Translations under genes and position numbers: made by a program
Shown: one piece after another, positions 25,469 through 33,636 of the stretch
Numbering within the stretch: position 1 is the first letter of the stretch
Layout of the letters: every line of letters starts with the position of its first letter
Notes under the pieces: model-generated
Seen by the model: the letters and a program-made list of their open reading frames with translations, nothing else
The model's database searches: none
What the model was told of the DNA's origin: nothing
Assembly (NCBI RefSeq): GCF_024320865.1
Contig: NZ_JANDBD010000005.1
Location: 62,001 to 126,000 of the forward strand
Source of the DNA: Mycolicibacterium arenosum
Lineage (GTDB): Bacteria > Actinomycetota > Actinomycetes > Mycobacteriales > Mycobacteriaceae
DNA length: 64,000 nt
Direction: 5' to 3'

Positions 25469-26588
25469 AATCCAGTCCGATGGCTTCGAGTTGCGCACCG
25501 GTCGGCGCGCGCGTGTGCTGGCTCGGATGGCGGCCGACGACCTCGACGTCCTGGTGCTGGGCCGTCAGGCCAACGTCCGTTACGTGACCGGGGCACCGCA
25601 ACTCTGGGTCGCGGGCACGCGGCCGTTCGCACCGATCTGCGTGCTGGTCCGCGCCACCGGCGAGATACACCTGAACAGCAGCTGGGACGAGGGCATCCCC
25701 GAGGAGATCGATCACGATCACCTCTACGGGCTGGCGTGGAATCCCATGACGATCATCGAGAAGCTCAAGAACATCGCGGGAGCAGCCGAGGCGAAGCGCG
25801 TCGGCACCGATGCGATGTCGCCGTCGTTCGCGACGATGCTTCCGATCGCCTTCCCCAACGCGGAGCTCGTCGACGCCGAGGTGGCGATGAAGGCCGCGCG
25901 GCGCACCAAGACGCCCGACGAGATCGGCGTGCTCCGCGGTGCGCTCGCCGTCGCCGAGCGCGGACTCTCGGCTGCGGTGTCCGCACTCGCCGTCGGTACC
26001 ACCGAGCAGGCGCTGAACGGCGTGCTCATGGAGGCCATGGCCGCGGGCGGGTACAGCACGTCCGCCACTCAGGACGGGGCGTGGATCACGTCCCGTGAGC
26101 ACTCCTGGCGGGTCGGGCGTCGAGACGGTCGGATCGCCGAGGGTGATCTGGTGGCGTTCGCCGCCGGCGCGCTCGCCGACGGGTACGTCGGCGAGGTCGG
26201 CCGGACGTGGCCGGTGGGTGACGTGCCGGGCGCCGACGCGTTGTTCGCCCGGTCGAACGACCTCTGGGAGAGGCTCGTCGACGCGTGCCGACCGGGAGCG
26301 CCGGCCGGTGACCTGCTGGCGGCCTACGGCGCCGCAGGCGAAGCGCTGCCACCGATACCCGTTGCCCACGGACTCGGCCTCGGTTTCGACCCGCCGGTGA
26401 TCTCACCGGACCTGCCGCGGACATCGGCCGACGAGCGGCTCGATCCCGGTTCGGTGCTCGCCGTCACGGCGTACGTCTGGGAACCGGGAGTCGGCGCGGT
26501 GTTCCACCGGGACGCAGTGCTCATCGGCGAGGACGGCCCGGAGGTACTGACCTCCAGCCCGTCGTGGGCGCAGTCCGTCAGTTCCTGA
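25458..26588 (+). CDS. M24-fold protein with lost metal ligands
   Basis: A 376-residue creatinase/aminopeptidase-P-fold protein. Aligned with the preceding gene, the first metal Asp is Ala (DLVAFAAG), the second is Glu (VGEVGRT), the Glu of LEP is Thr (AVTAYVW) and the last Glu is Asp (HRDAVLI); only the His in AHGLGLG remains. Four of five ligands are changed, so a dinuclear metal peptidase is unlikely. It may be a creatinase-like metal-free enzyme or a non-catalytic partner of the intact protein encoded 5'. The genes overlap by 11 bp. Confidence 0.84.
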   Translation: MPTEIQSDGFELRTGRRARVLARMAADDLDVLVLGRQANVRYVTGAPQLWVAGTRPFAPICVLVRATGEIHLNSSWDEGIPEEIDHDHLYGLAWNPMTIIEKLKNIAGAAEAKRVGTDAMSPSFATMLPIAFPNAELVDAEVAMKAARRTKTPDEIGVLRGALAVAERGLSAAVSALAVGTTEQALNGVLMEAMAAGGYSTSATQDGAWITSREHSWRVGRRDGRIAEGDLVAFAAGALADGYVGEVGRTWPVGDVPGADALFARSNDLWERLVDACRPGAPAGDLLAAYGAAGEALPPIPVAHGLGLGFDPPVISPDLPRTSADERLDPGSVLAVTAYVWEPGVGAVFHRDAVLIGEDGPEVLTSSPSWAQSVSS

Positions 26589-26592
26589 GCCC

Positions 26593-27540
26593 ATGCCATC
26601 CGGACAGGCACCGCCGCCTGAGGAGATCGTCCGCTACGAGAAGGACCCCGAGACCAAGATCGCGACGATCACGTTCGATCGGCCGGACTTGCTCAACGCG
26701 CCGACCTCGGCGGCCCGGTTGCGTTACGCCGATCTGCTGCGCGGCGCCAGTGTGGACGACGAGGTCAAGGTCGTCGTAATCCGCGGTGCCGGTGACGATC
26801 TCGGCAGCGGCGCGGATCTGCCGGACTTCATGTCGGGTACCGACGCCGACCGGCTCGCGGAACTCCGCGTCGAGGACTCGGACGTCGTGCACCCGCCGAA
26901 GGAGTCGTTCCGGCACGGCGCCACGATGGGGGCGTGGTACGCCAACGCAGCGGCGGGCAACCGGGCGCTGCAGGAGTTCAAGAAGATCAGCATCGTGGAG
27001 GCGAAGGGCTACTGCTACGGCTGGCACTTCTACCAATGCGCCGACGCAGACATCGTGATCTCCAGTGAGGAGGCGCTGTTCGGGCATCCGTCGTTCCGGT
27101 ACTTCGGCTGGGGCCCGCGGATGTGGACGTGGGTGTTGACGATGGGGCTGCGGCCCTTTCAGGAGATGGTGTTCACCGGCCGCCCGTTCACCGCGCAGGA
27201 GATGAAGGACTGCAACTTCCTGAACCGGGTAGTCGCGCGCGATCAGCTCGAGGCCGAAGTCGAGAAGTACGCGCTGGCGTGTGCCCGTAATCGGCCGACT
27301 GACAGCATCTTTCAGCAGAAGATGTTCTTCGAGGTGGTCAAGCAGTTCCAGGGCGAGTACCTCGGCAGCCTGCTGTCCGGCGTCTTCGAGTCACTGGGCG
27401 GTGCCGCCCGCCCCGATGCCGGGAGCTTCATGCTCGGCGACGCGATCGACGTCGGTCTCGCCGACGCGGTGAACGACAACGACGCGAAGTTCCCGCCCGA
27501 GTTCCGGTTGAGCAAGTCCAGGAGAGAACAGCCAGAGTGA
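26593..27540 (+). CDS. Enoyl-CoA hydratase family protein, long form
   Basis: A 315-residue crotonase with a ~12-residue N-terminal and a longer C-terminal extension (EFRLSKSRRE). The core carries KVVVIRGAGDDLGSGADL and EAKGYCYGWHFYQCADAD. It is a clear paralogue of the leftward gene at 32506, which shares EAKGYCYGWHFYQ and the FTGRPFTA segment. It ends in a GTGA overlap with the CoA-transferase gene. Likely hydration or isomerisation of a bulky enoyl-CoA. Confidence 0.86.
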   Translation: MPSGQAPPPEEIVRYEKDPETKIATITFDRPDLLNAPTSAARLRYADLLRGASVDDEVKVVVIRGAGDDLGSGADLPDFMSGTDADRLAELRVEDSDVVHPPKESFRHGATMGAWYANAAAGNRALQEFKKISIVEAKGYCYGWHFYQCADADIVISSEEALFGHPSFRYFGWGPRMWTWVLTMGLRPFQEMVFTGRPFTAQEMKDCNFLNRVVARDQLEAEVEKYALACARNRPTDSIFQQKMFFEVVKQFQGEYLGSLLSGVFESLGGAARPDAGSFMLGDAIDVGLADAVNDNDAKFPPEFRLSKSRREQPE

Positions 27541-29963
27541 CCACAGCAGCGCCGCCGCTGGGCGGCTACACGATCGTCGACCTGTCCAGTGGGATCGCCG
27601 GAGCGTACTGCACCAGGCTCCTCGCCGACGCCGGCGCCGACGTCGTGAAGATCGAGGCGCCGGAGGGGGATCCGCTGCGGGTGTGGTCGGCCTCCGGGGC
27701 GGAGCTGTCCGGGGACGGCGCGCTGTTCACCTTCCTCGCGGGCGGTAAGCAGGGCGTCGTCGCGGACCCGGACAACGCCGCCGACGTGGCGATGGTCGAG
27801 GCGCTGCTGGCATCCGCCGACGCCGTGGTCTGGTCCCGTGGTTCGCGGATCGCCGATCTGCCCGCGCTCGCGCCGCAGGCGGTTCACGACCGGCATCCCC
27901 ATCTCGTCGTCACATCGATCACCCCGTTCGGCCTCGACGGACCGTGGCGCGATCAGCCCGCGACCGAGTTCACTCTTCAGGCGTGGTCCGGTGGGGCGAT
28001 CGGCATCGGTCGCGGTTCCCAGGACCGCGCCCCGGTGCACGTGGGGGGCCGGGCCGGGGACTGGGTCTGCGGCGCCTACGCCTCGGCGCTGACGCTCGCG
28101 TTCCGCGCCCGCGCATTGCGCGACGGCCACGGAGAGCTGATCGACCTGTCGATGCTGGAGGCCCAGATCCTCTGTCTCACCTACTATCCGGTGACCTACT
28201 TCGAGATGCTCGGCAGGCCGTGGCGCACCGAGCGCAAGCCGACGGTGCCGGGGGTCGCACAGGCGGCGGACGGGCTCGTCGCCCTCGGATGCGGGACGGC
28301 GCAGCAGTGGTTCGACCTGTGCGCGATGTCCGGTCACGACGAGTGGATCGACGAGGAGTCGTCGCTGACCATCACCGAGCAGGCGAACCTGCACGCCGAG
28401 GAACTCTACGAGTGGCTACGCGGTCAGAACGTCGACGACGTTCGCGATCTCGCGTCGGCTTTCCGCATCCCCAATTCGCCGGTGGCTAACGGAGCGAACG
28501 TCACCGACATGGACCACTACATCGAGCGCGGCTCCTTCGTGGCCAATCCGCACGGCGGGTTCACTCAACCCGGTCACCCGTATCGACTCGGCGGTGTCGC
28601 CCTGGCACCTCCGCGCCCGGCGCCGCGCCTCGGCGAGCACACCGATGCGCATCGCGCCGCGGTGCCCCCGGTGCGGACCGCACCGGCGTCCACGCGGGAC
28701 CCGTTGCCGCTGAGCGGCCTTCGCGTACTCGACATGACGACCTTCTGGGCGGGTCCGTCGTGCACGCACGCGATGGCGCTGCTCGGCGCCGAAGTCATCC
28801 ACCTCGAGTCCACGCGCCGGCCCGACGGCACTCGGCTCATCGCGGGTATCCCGGCGACGGTGCCGCAGTGGTGGGAGCAGTCGCCGATCTTCTCGGCGCT
28901 CAACTCCAACAAGCTCGGCGTGACGCTGGACTTCCAAACCGAGCGTGGACTCGATCTGCTCCGCCGGCTCATCGCGACGTGCGACGTCGTGGTCGAGAAC
29001 TTCACGCCTCGGGTGATCGACCAGCTGGGACTCGACTTCGACTCGGTACGCGCCCTGCGCGAGGACATCATCATGCTGCGGATGCCGGGTTTCGGGCTGG
29101 ACGGTCCGTGGCGGGACAATCCCGCGTTCGCGTACATCATCGAGGACGCCACCGGATTGAGTTGGCTCACCGGCTATCCCGACCGCAATCCGTACGAGCC
29201 GTACTCGATCGGCGACCCGAACGCGGGGATCCACGCCCTCAACGCCGTCCAACTGGCGCTCGAGCACCGACGCCGCACCGGCGAGGGGGTCCTCGTCGAA
29301 GCGGCCATGGCGGACGCCGCGCTGCACATCGCCGCCGAGCAGGTGATCGAGTACACCGCGTACGGAGCACTGCTGGAGCGGGCGGGTAACCGCGGTCCTG
29401 CCGCGGCACCGCAGAACATCTACCAGGTGAGCGGAATCGACGAGTTCGGCCGCGATGACTGCTGGGTGGCCCTCGCCGTCGGCTCGGACGCGCAGTGGCG
29501 GGCGTTGCGGGAGGCTCTCGGCTCGCCCGACTGGGCGATGGCGGCCGATCTCGACGTCGAAGCCGGGCGCCGCGCCAGGCACGACGATATCGACGCGGCG
29601 CTGGCCGCGTGGTGTCGGGACCGGACCGGTGACGAGGTCGTCGCGACGCTGTGGCCGGCGGGGGTGCCGGTCGGCAAGGTGCTGCAGCCACACCGCCAGA
29701 CGGAGATCGAGCAGCTGGCCCACCGGGGGTTCTTCGAGCAACTCGGTCATCCGGTGAACACGTCGGCGTCCCACAGCACGCTGCCCGCGCGGCTCGCCAA
29801 CGGGCCGGCGTCGTTCCATCGGCAACCCGCGCCGCTGCTGGGCGAGCACAACGCCGAGGTCCTTCGGGGGATCGGTGTGACCGACGACGAGCTCGCGTCG
29901 CTCTACGACGACGGTGTCATCGGCGATGCCCCCGCAACGGGACGCCGTAAGGCCGCGCGGTAA
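27537..29963 (+). CDS. Duplicated CaiB/BaiF (family III) CoA-transferase
   Basis: An 808-residue protein with two tandem family III CoA-transferase domains, about residues 1-370 and 385-795. Domain 1 has VDLSSGIAGAYCTRLLADAGADVVKIE and a catalytic-Asp candidate in GGRAGDWVCG; domain 2 has DMTTFWAGPSCTHAMALLGAEVIHLE and Asp in GDPNAGIHA. Family III enzymes are usually interlocked homodimers of ~400 residues, so the fusion could be an intramolecular dimer. It should activate a carboxylate by moving CoA from another acyl-CoA. GTG 27537 overlaps the crotonase stop. It is the last gene of its operon. Confidence 0.9.
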   Translation: MTTAAPPLGGYTIVDLSSGIAGAYCTRLLADAGADVVKIEAPEGDPLRVWSASGAELSGDGALFTFLAGGKQGVVADPDNAADVAMVEALLASADAVVWSRGSRIADLPALAPQAVHDRHPHLVVTSITPFGLDGPWRDQPATEFTLQAWSGGAIGIGRGSQDRAPVHVGGRAGDWVCGAYASALTLAFRARALRDGHGELIDLSMLEAQILCLTYYPVTYFEMLGRPWRTERKPTVPGVAQAADGLVALGCGTAQQWFDLCAMSGHDEWIDEESSLTITEQANLHAEELYEWLRGQNVDDVRDLASAFRIPNSPVANGANVTDMDHYIERGSFVANPHGGFTQPGHPYRLGGVALAPPRPAPRLGEHTDAHRAAVPPVRTAPASTRDPLPLSGLRVLDMTTFWAGPSCTHAMALLGAEVIHLESTRRPDGTRLIAGIPATVPQWWEQSPIFSALNSNKLGVTLDFQTERGLDLLRRLIATCDVVVENFTPRVIDQLGLDFDSVRALREDIIMLRMPGFGLDGPWRDNPAFAYIIEDATGLSWLTGYPDRNPYEPYSIGDPNAGIHALNAVQLALEHRRRTGEGVLVEAAMADAALHIAAEQVIEYTAYGALLERAGNRGPAAAPQNIYQVSGIDEFGRDDCWVALAVGSDAQWRALREALGSPDWAMAADLDVEAGRRARHDDIDAALAAWCRDRTGDEVVATLWPAGVPVGKVLQPHRQTEIEQLAHRGFFEQLGHPVNTSASHSTLPARLANGPASFHRQPAPLLGEHNAEVLRGIGVTDDELASLYDDGVIGDAPATGRRKAAR

Positions 29964-30004
29964 CAGCGCAATTCCATTCGGCAATTCGATTCCGGCAATT
30001 GCGA

Positions 30005-30044
30005 CATTCATGTGAAACTCAAATATGTGCATTTCACATGAATG
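30005..30044. repeat. 13-bp perfect inverted repeat
   Basis: Arms 30005-30017 and 30032-30044 (ATTCATGTGAAA core and complement) enclose a 14-nt loop, in AT-rich DNA after the CoA-transferase. It sits immediately before the larger GC-rich hairpin at 30045-30091. It may be part of a two-stage terminator. Confidence 0.4.
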
Positions 30045-30091
30045 CACGACACCGCGGAACCGACCAATTCAGTCGATTCCGCGGAGTCGTG
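30045..30091. terminator. Long hairpin between convergent genes
   Basis: Arms 30045-30059 and 30077-30091 pair at 14 of 15 positions (centre ACCGCGGAA/TTCCGCGG), with an inner CGAC/GTCG stem at 30061-30064 and 30072-30075. It separates the CoA-transferase (+, ends 29963) from the small secreted protein (-, ends 30100). Bidirectional terminator is the simplest reading. Confidence 0.6.
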
Positions 30092-30099
30092 TCGTGTGA

Positions 30100-30327
30100 T
30101 CAATCCCAGAACAGGAACGGCGCCGGCGACGACCACTGGCCGTAGCTGCGCGGCTCCGAAACCTTGTCGGGCGTCGCGTCGATAGCCACGTGACCATTGC
30201 GTTGTGTGATCGTCGCGCCGGCAGGGGCGGGTTCGGCGATGGGGACGGCGACGGCGGCGGGGGCGGCGGCGATCGCGGCGGCGGCCGCGCCGGCGACCGC
30301 GATCGAGGCGAGGTGGCGGAACTTCAT
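30100..30327 (-). CDS. Small exported protein with signal peptide
   Basis: A 75-residue protein. Residues 1-28 form a Sec-type signal peptide (MKFRH start, alanine-rich hydrophobic core, cleavage likely after AVA). The remaining ~47 residues are hydrophilic and end in APFLFWD. An AGGAG ribosome binding site precedes ATG 30327. No domain is recognised. Function unknown; secreted or cell-wall-associated by its leader. It appears to be a single-gene unit upstream of the convergent terminator. Confidence 0.75.
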   Translation of the reverse strand: MKFRHLASIAVAGAAAAAIAAAPAAVAVPIAEPAPAGATITQRNGHVAIDATPDKVSEPRSYGQWSSPAPFLFWD

Positions 30328-30457
30328 GATGTTCTCCTAGTTTTACGAGTGCCGATATCCGGGACTCCGTTTCGGTGACGAACTCCAATGTATTCGGGCG
30401 CTACGGGAACGCCAGGAATTCACATGTGCCACAAATAAACGGCCGCGGGCAGGAGTG

Positions 30458-31729
30458 CTACGAGAGGTCGGCGAACAACGCACGGAAGTCGTAGCGCTGC
30501 CACAGGTCCAGCACGTTCGTCAGCATCTGCAGCGGAGCGCGAAGTGCCTCGTCGTCCGCGATTCGCGCGTCCGCGCGGGTGAGCCCGGCCAGAGAGTCGC
30601 CGAGGCGGGCGCGCAGCAGCGCCGGAACGTCCAGCAGCCACGCGACACCCATGACGGCGACGTAGTGAAACAGCCTGGTGCGCAGGTGCTCCACCTCGAG
30701 GTCCGGGCCACCCGCCGCGCTGTACTCCGCGACGAAGAGTGCCAGCAGTTCGTCGAGGTGGCGATCCCACAGCGTGGCCTCGGCGCCGGACAGCGCGCCC
30801 CACAGCGCCATGGCGACGTGCATCCGACTCACGCAGCCCCAGTCGAGCAGCCCGCACGCCAGATCCTCGCGGATGTCGCGGAAGAACCACGCGTTGTCGA
30901 CGTTGGCGTTCCAGTGGCACAGCGCGAGGTAGTCGGCGTCGGCTTCCATGAGTCGCCAGACCTCGGTTTCGTGCGCCGCGATCGCTGCCCCGGTCTCGGG
31001 CAGCGCCGCGAGGAAGCTCTCAGCGCGGACGAACGGTCGGAACAATCCCGGCTGCGCGGACACGAAGTCGGCCAGCCGAACGAGTTTGCGTGCCAGGGAC
31101 TCCGGGTCGACTTTCACCCGCTCACCGACCGCGGCGGCCTGCAGATCCACCGGGAACCGGGCGATCAGGTCGGTCGGGAAGCGGCCTGCGCGCTGGGTTC
31201 CGGCCAGCCGGGCCAGCGCGGTGATCAGCGCGCGGTAGTGCTCGAGTTGGTCGGGCATGCGATAGTCCAGGCACTTGTGATACTGCGGTTCGATACCGTT
31301 GGCGCCGAACGTGATTCGCTCGGTGATCAGGATGCCGGTGCCCGATTCGCGGTGGTAGTCGGCGAACAGCGTCTCCGGCACGACGATCGGGAAGTCCGGA
31401 TGCCGCGACAGTTCCGCCAGCCGAATCTCCTGCTCCATCTGCGTCCGTCCGACGTCGCGGGCGGGGTCCAGCAGATCGCGGGAGAACTTGACGAACAGGT
31501 CGGTGCGCAGGTGCGGTGCGGGGTCGGCGTACTCCACTCGGAGCAGCGCCTTGCGGCCGGTGCTGCCCCCGGACACCTCCGTCAACTCCGTCACCCGCGA
31601 TACGCGATTGTGCGCGCGGAGAGTGCCCGAGGCCTGAAACGCGCGCGTCAGGAAGGCCGGCCCGGCGGCGCGCAGATCCTCGGGCGTCCCGGGTAGCGGC
31701 AAGCCGTAGTCGTCACCGGCGAAGTCCAC
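30458..31729 (-). CDS. Phosphotransferase (APH/EcK-like kinase fold)
   Basis: A ~423-residue kinase-fold protein. LLRVEYADPAPHLRTDLFVKFSRD resembles the N-lobe with its Lys, the catalytic-loop region reads LCHWNANVDNAW in place of the usual HGDxxxxN, and the metal-binding Asp appears in LLDWG. The changed catalytic loop is notable. GTG 31729 is the first acceptable start after the stop of the SDR ahead of it, with a weak ribosome binding site. It is the third gene of a leftward crotonase-SDR-kinase unit. Such kinases in degradation clusters may phosphorylate a hydroxylated lipid or be inactive; substrate unknown. Confidence 0.75.
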   Translation of the reverse strand: MDFAGDDYGLPLPGTPEDLRAAGPAFLTRAFQASGTLRAHNRVSRVTELTEVSGGSTGRKALLRVEYADPAPHLRTDLFVKFSRDLLDPARDVGRTQMEQEIRLAELSRHPDFPIVVPETLFADYHRESGTGILITERITFGANGIEPQYHKCLDYRMPDQLEHYRALITALARLAGTQRAGRFPTDLIARFPVDLQAAAVGERVKVDPESLARKLVRLADFVSAQPGLFRPFVRAESFLAALPETGAAIAAHETEVWRLMEADADYLALCHWNANVDNAWFFRDIREDLACGLLDWGCVSRMHVAMALWGALSGAEATLWDRHLDELLALFVAEYSAAGGPDLEVEHLRTRLFHYVAVMGVAWLLDVPALLRARLGDSLAGLTRADARIADDEALRAPLQMLTNVLDLWQRYDFRALFADLS

Positions 31730-31740
31730 GATGTCAATGC

Positions 31741-32499
31741 TTACCAGGTCTGCTCCGCGGAGCGCACCAGCATCTCGTTGACGGCCACTCGGCGGCTGCG
31801 CGTCACCATGTAGGCGACCGCGTCCGCGACGTCCTCCGGTTCGAGTGGGAGCTTGCCCGCCGTCCTGGACTGCTGCGCCGCGAGCGCCGCCGGGGACAGG
31901 TGATCGATGATCTCGGTCCGGACCGTGCCCGGTTCGACGAGACCGACGCGGACCCGCTTCGGGATCAGCTCCTGCCGGATGCCCTCGCAGAACGCCCCGA
32001 CGCCGAACTTGGTCAGCGAGTACACGGCGGTACCCGGCCTCGCCACACGTCCTCCCGTCGAGCTGATCGCGACGACGTCCGCAACGTGCCGTGGACCGTC
32101 GGCTGCCGCGGCGATGAGGTGGGGCAGTGCCGCGTGGGTGACGTAGAGGACGCCCTGCACGTTCACCGCGACGAGGTCGTCCCACTCCTGAAGGGGCGCT
32201 TGGTCGGCCTCGCCCATCCGGAGCAGCCCGGCGTTGCTGACCAGGATGTCCAGCCGGCCCAGCGTGTCGACCGTCCGCGTGATGGCTGCCGACACCTGCC
32301 CGGCGTGGGTCACGTCGGCGGGCACGACCAGGGCCGTACCACCCGCCGCCTCGATCTCGGCGGCGACGGCCGCCAGTCGGTCGGCCCGCCGAGCCAGCAG
32401 GGCGATCGACGCGCCCTGTCCGGCAAGGGCTTTCGCCGTCGCCGCGCCGATTCCGCTGCTCGCACCGGTCACCAGGGCGACGGTGCCCGTGAGCGTCAC
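31741..32499 (-). CDS. Short-chain dehydrogenase/reductase
   Basis: A 252-residue SDR with GASSGIG, SNAG, catalytic Ser in ISSTGG and YSLTK at the normal spacing. It lies between a crotonase and a kinase-fold gene with short spacings (6 and 11 bp), so it is in the same transcript. It resembles the ketoreductase type and probably acts on a hydroxyacyl-CoA or alcohol. The true start is at 32499, not the longer antisense frame that crosses it. Confidence 0.88.
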   Translation of the reverse strand: MTLTGTVALVTGASSGIGAATAKALAGQGASIALLARRADRLAAVAAEIEAAGGTALVVPADVTHAGQVSAAITRTVDTLGRLDILVSNAGLLRMGEADQAPLQEWDDLVAVNVQGVLYVTHAALPHLIAAAADGPRHVADVVAISSTGGRVARPGTAVYSLTKFGVGAFCEGIRQELIPKRVRVGLVEPGTVRTEIIDHLSPAALAAQQSRTAGKLPLEPEDVADAVAYMVTRSRRVAVNEMLVRSAEQTW

Positions 32500-32505
32500 C
32501 GCGGC

Positions 32506-33498
32506 TCAGGGCTTCCTGCGACCGGACCGGCTCAGCCGCCACTCGGGCGGGAAGTTCATGTCGTTGTCCTTGACGACGTTGTTGAGCCCCTTCTCGAAGG
32601 TGCCGTCGGTGAGATCGACGTCGTTCTGCTGGTCGTTCTGAATCAACGGCAGCATGCCCTCGACCATCCCGGTGAGCAGGCTGCCGAAGTACTCGCCCTT
32701 GTGCTGCTTGTACAGCTCGAGGAACGTCTTCTGGACGGCGACGGTGTCGGTCGGGCGCGTCTTGGAACACGCCAGCGCGTACTTCTCGGTCTCCTTCTCG
32801 AGGTCCGCGCGGGGCACGACGCTGTTGAGGAATCCGCAGTCGTTCATCTCGGCGGCGGTGAACGGCCGTCCGGTGAAGAGCATTTCGGAGAACTTGCGCA
32901 ACCCCATGGTCTCAGCCCACCACCACAGCCGCGGACCCCAGCCGACGTAGCGGAACGCCGGATGGCCGAACAGCGCGTCGTCCGAGGAGATGACCAGGTC
33001 CGCGTCGCCGGCCTGGTAGAAGTGCCAGCCGTAGCAGTACCCCTTGGCTTCGATGATGCTGATCTTGCGCAGTTCCTGCAGCGGCCGGTTTCCCGCGCGC
33101 GCCTTGGCGTAGAAGTCGGTCACCGTCGACAGATAGCGGTACGAGCCACCGGGCGGGTACGTCACGTCGTCGTCGTTGATCGCCAACTCGTGGTTCAGCG
33201 GCATGCCGGGGTTCTCGAGCATGTCGCGCTGCTCGGGGAGATCACCGCCGCTTCCGAAATCCTCGCCCTCGCCGCGGATCACGACCACCTTGACGTCGTC
33301 GTCGACATTGCACTTGTGGATCAGGTCGGCGTAGAGCTGCCGCATGCCGAGCGTGGTGGAGTTCTGCGCCTCGGGCCGATCGAAGGTGATGTAGGCGATG
33401 CGGTTAGTGCGGTCCTTCTCGAACCGGATGAACTGCTCGGCTTCCCTCTTCATCTCCTCGTAGTCGAATCGGGGCTTGCTCGTGTCCTCAGCGCTCAC
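32506..33498 (-). CDS. Enoyl-CoA hydratase family protein, long form
   Basis: A 330-residue crotonase with an N-terminal ~25-residue extension. KVVVIRGEGEDFGSGGDL, EAKGYCYGWHFYQAGDAD and LFTGRPFTAAEMND align well with the gene at 26593. These two form a paralogous pair in separate operons. It leads a leftward operon with an SDR and a kinase-fold gene. Its substrate is probably a bulky enoyl-CoA as for its paralogue. ATG/GTG start at 33498 lies 138 bp from the divergent WS/DGAT gene. Confidence 0.87.
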   Translation of the reverse strand: MSAEDTSKPRFDYEEMKREAEQFIRFEKDRTNRIAYITFDRPEAQNSTTLGMRQLYADLIHKCNVDDDVKVVVIRGEGEDFGSGGDLPEQRDMLENPGMPLNHELAINDDDVTYPPGGSYRYLSTVTDFYAKARAGNRPLQELRKISIIEAKGYCYGWHFYQAGDADLVISSDDALFGHPAFRYVGWGPRLWWWAETMGLRKFSEMLFTGRPFTAAEMNDCGFLNSVVPRADLEKETEKYALACSKTRPTDTVAVQKTFLELYKQHKGEYFGSLLTGMVEGMLPLIQNDQQNDVDLTDGTFEKGLNNVVKDNDMNFPPEWRLSRSGRRKP

Positions 33499-33636
33499 CC
33501 CGCCAGTTTCGCAGTGCCGACGTGGCCGCGGGTCGTTTGGACGCTTTGCTTAATGGCTCGGTGTCGCGAATCCGCCCGGCCGGGTGGACATCGGTGGTTT
33601 CATGAGGCTGGGCGGGTGTCGACGGCGAGGTGGGGT

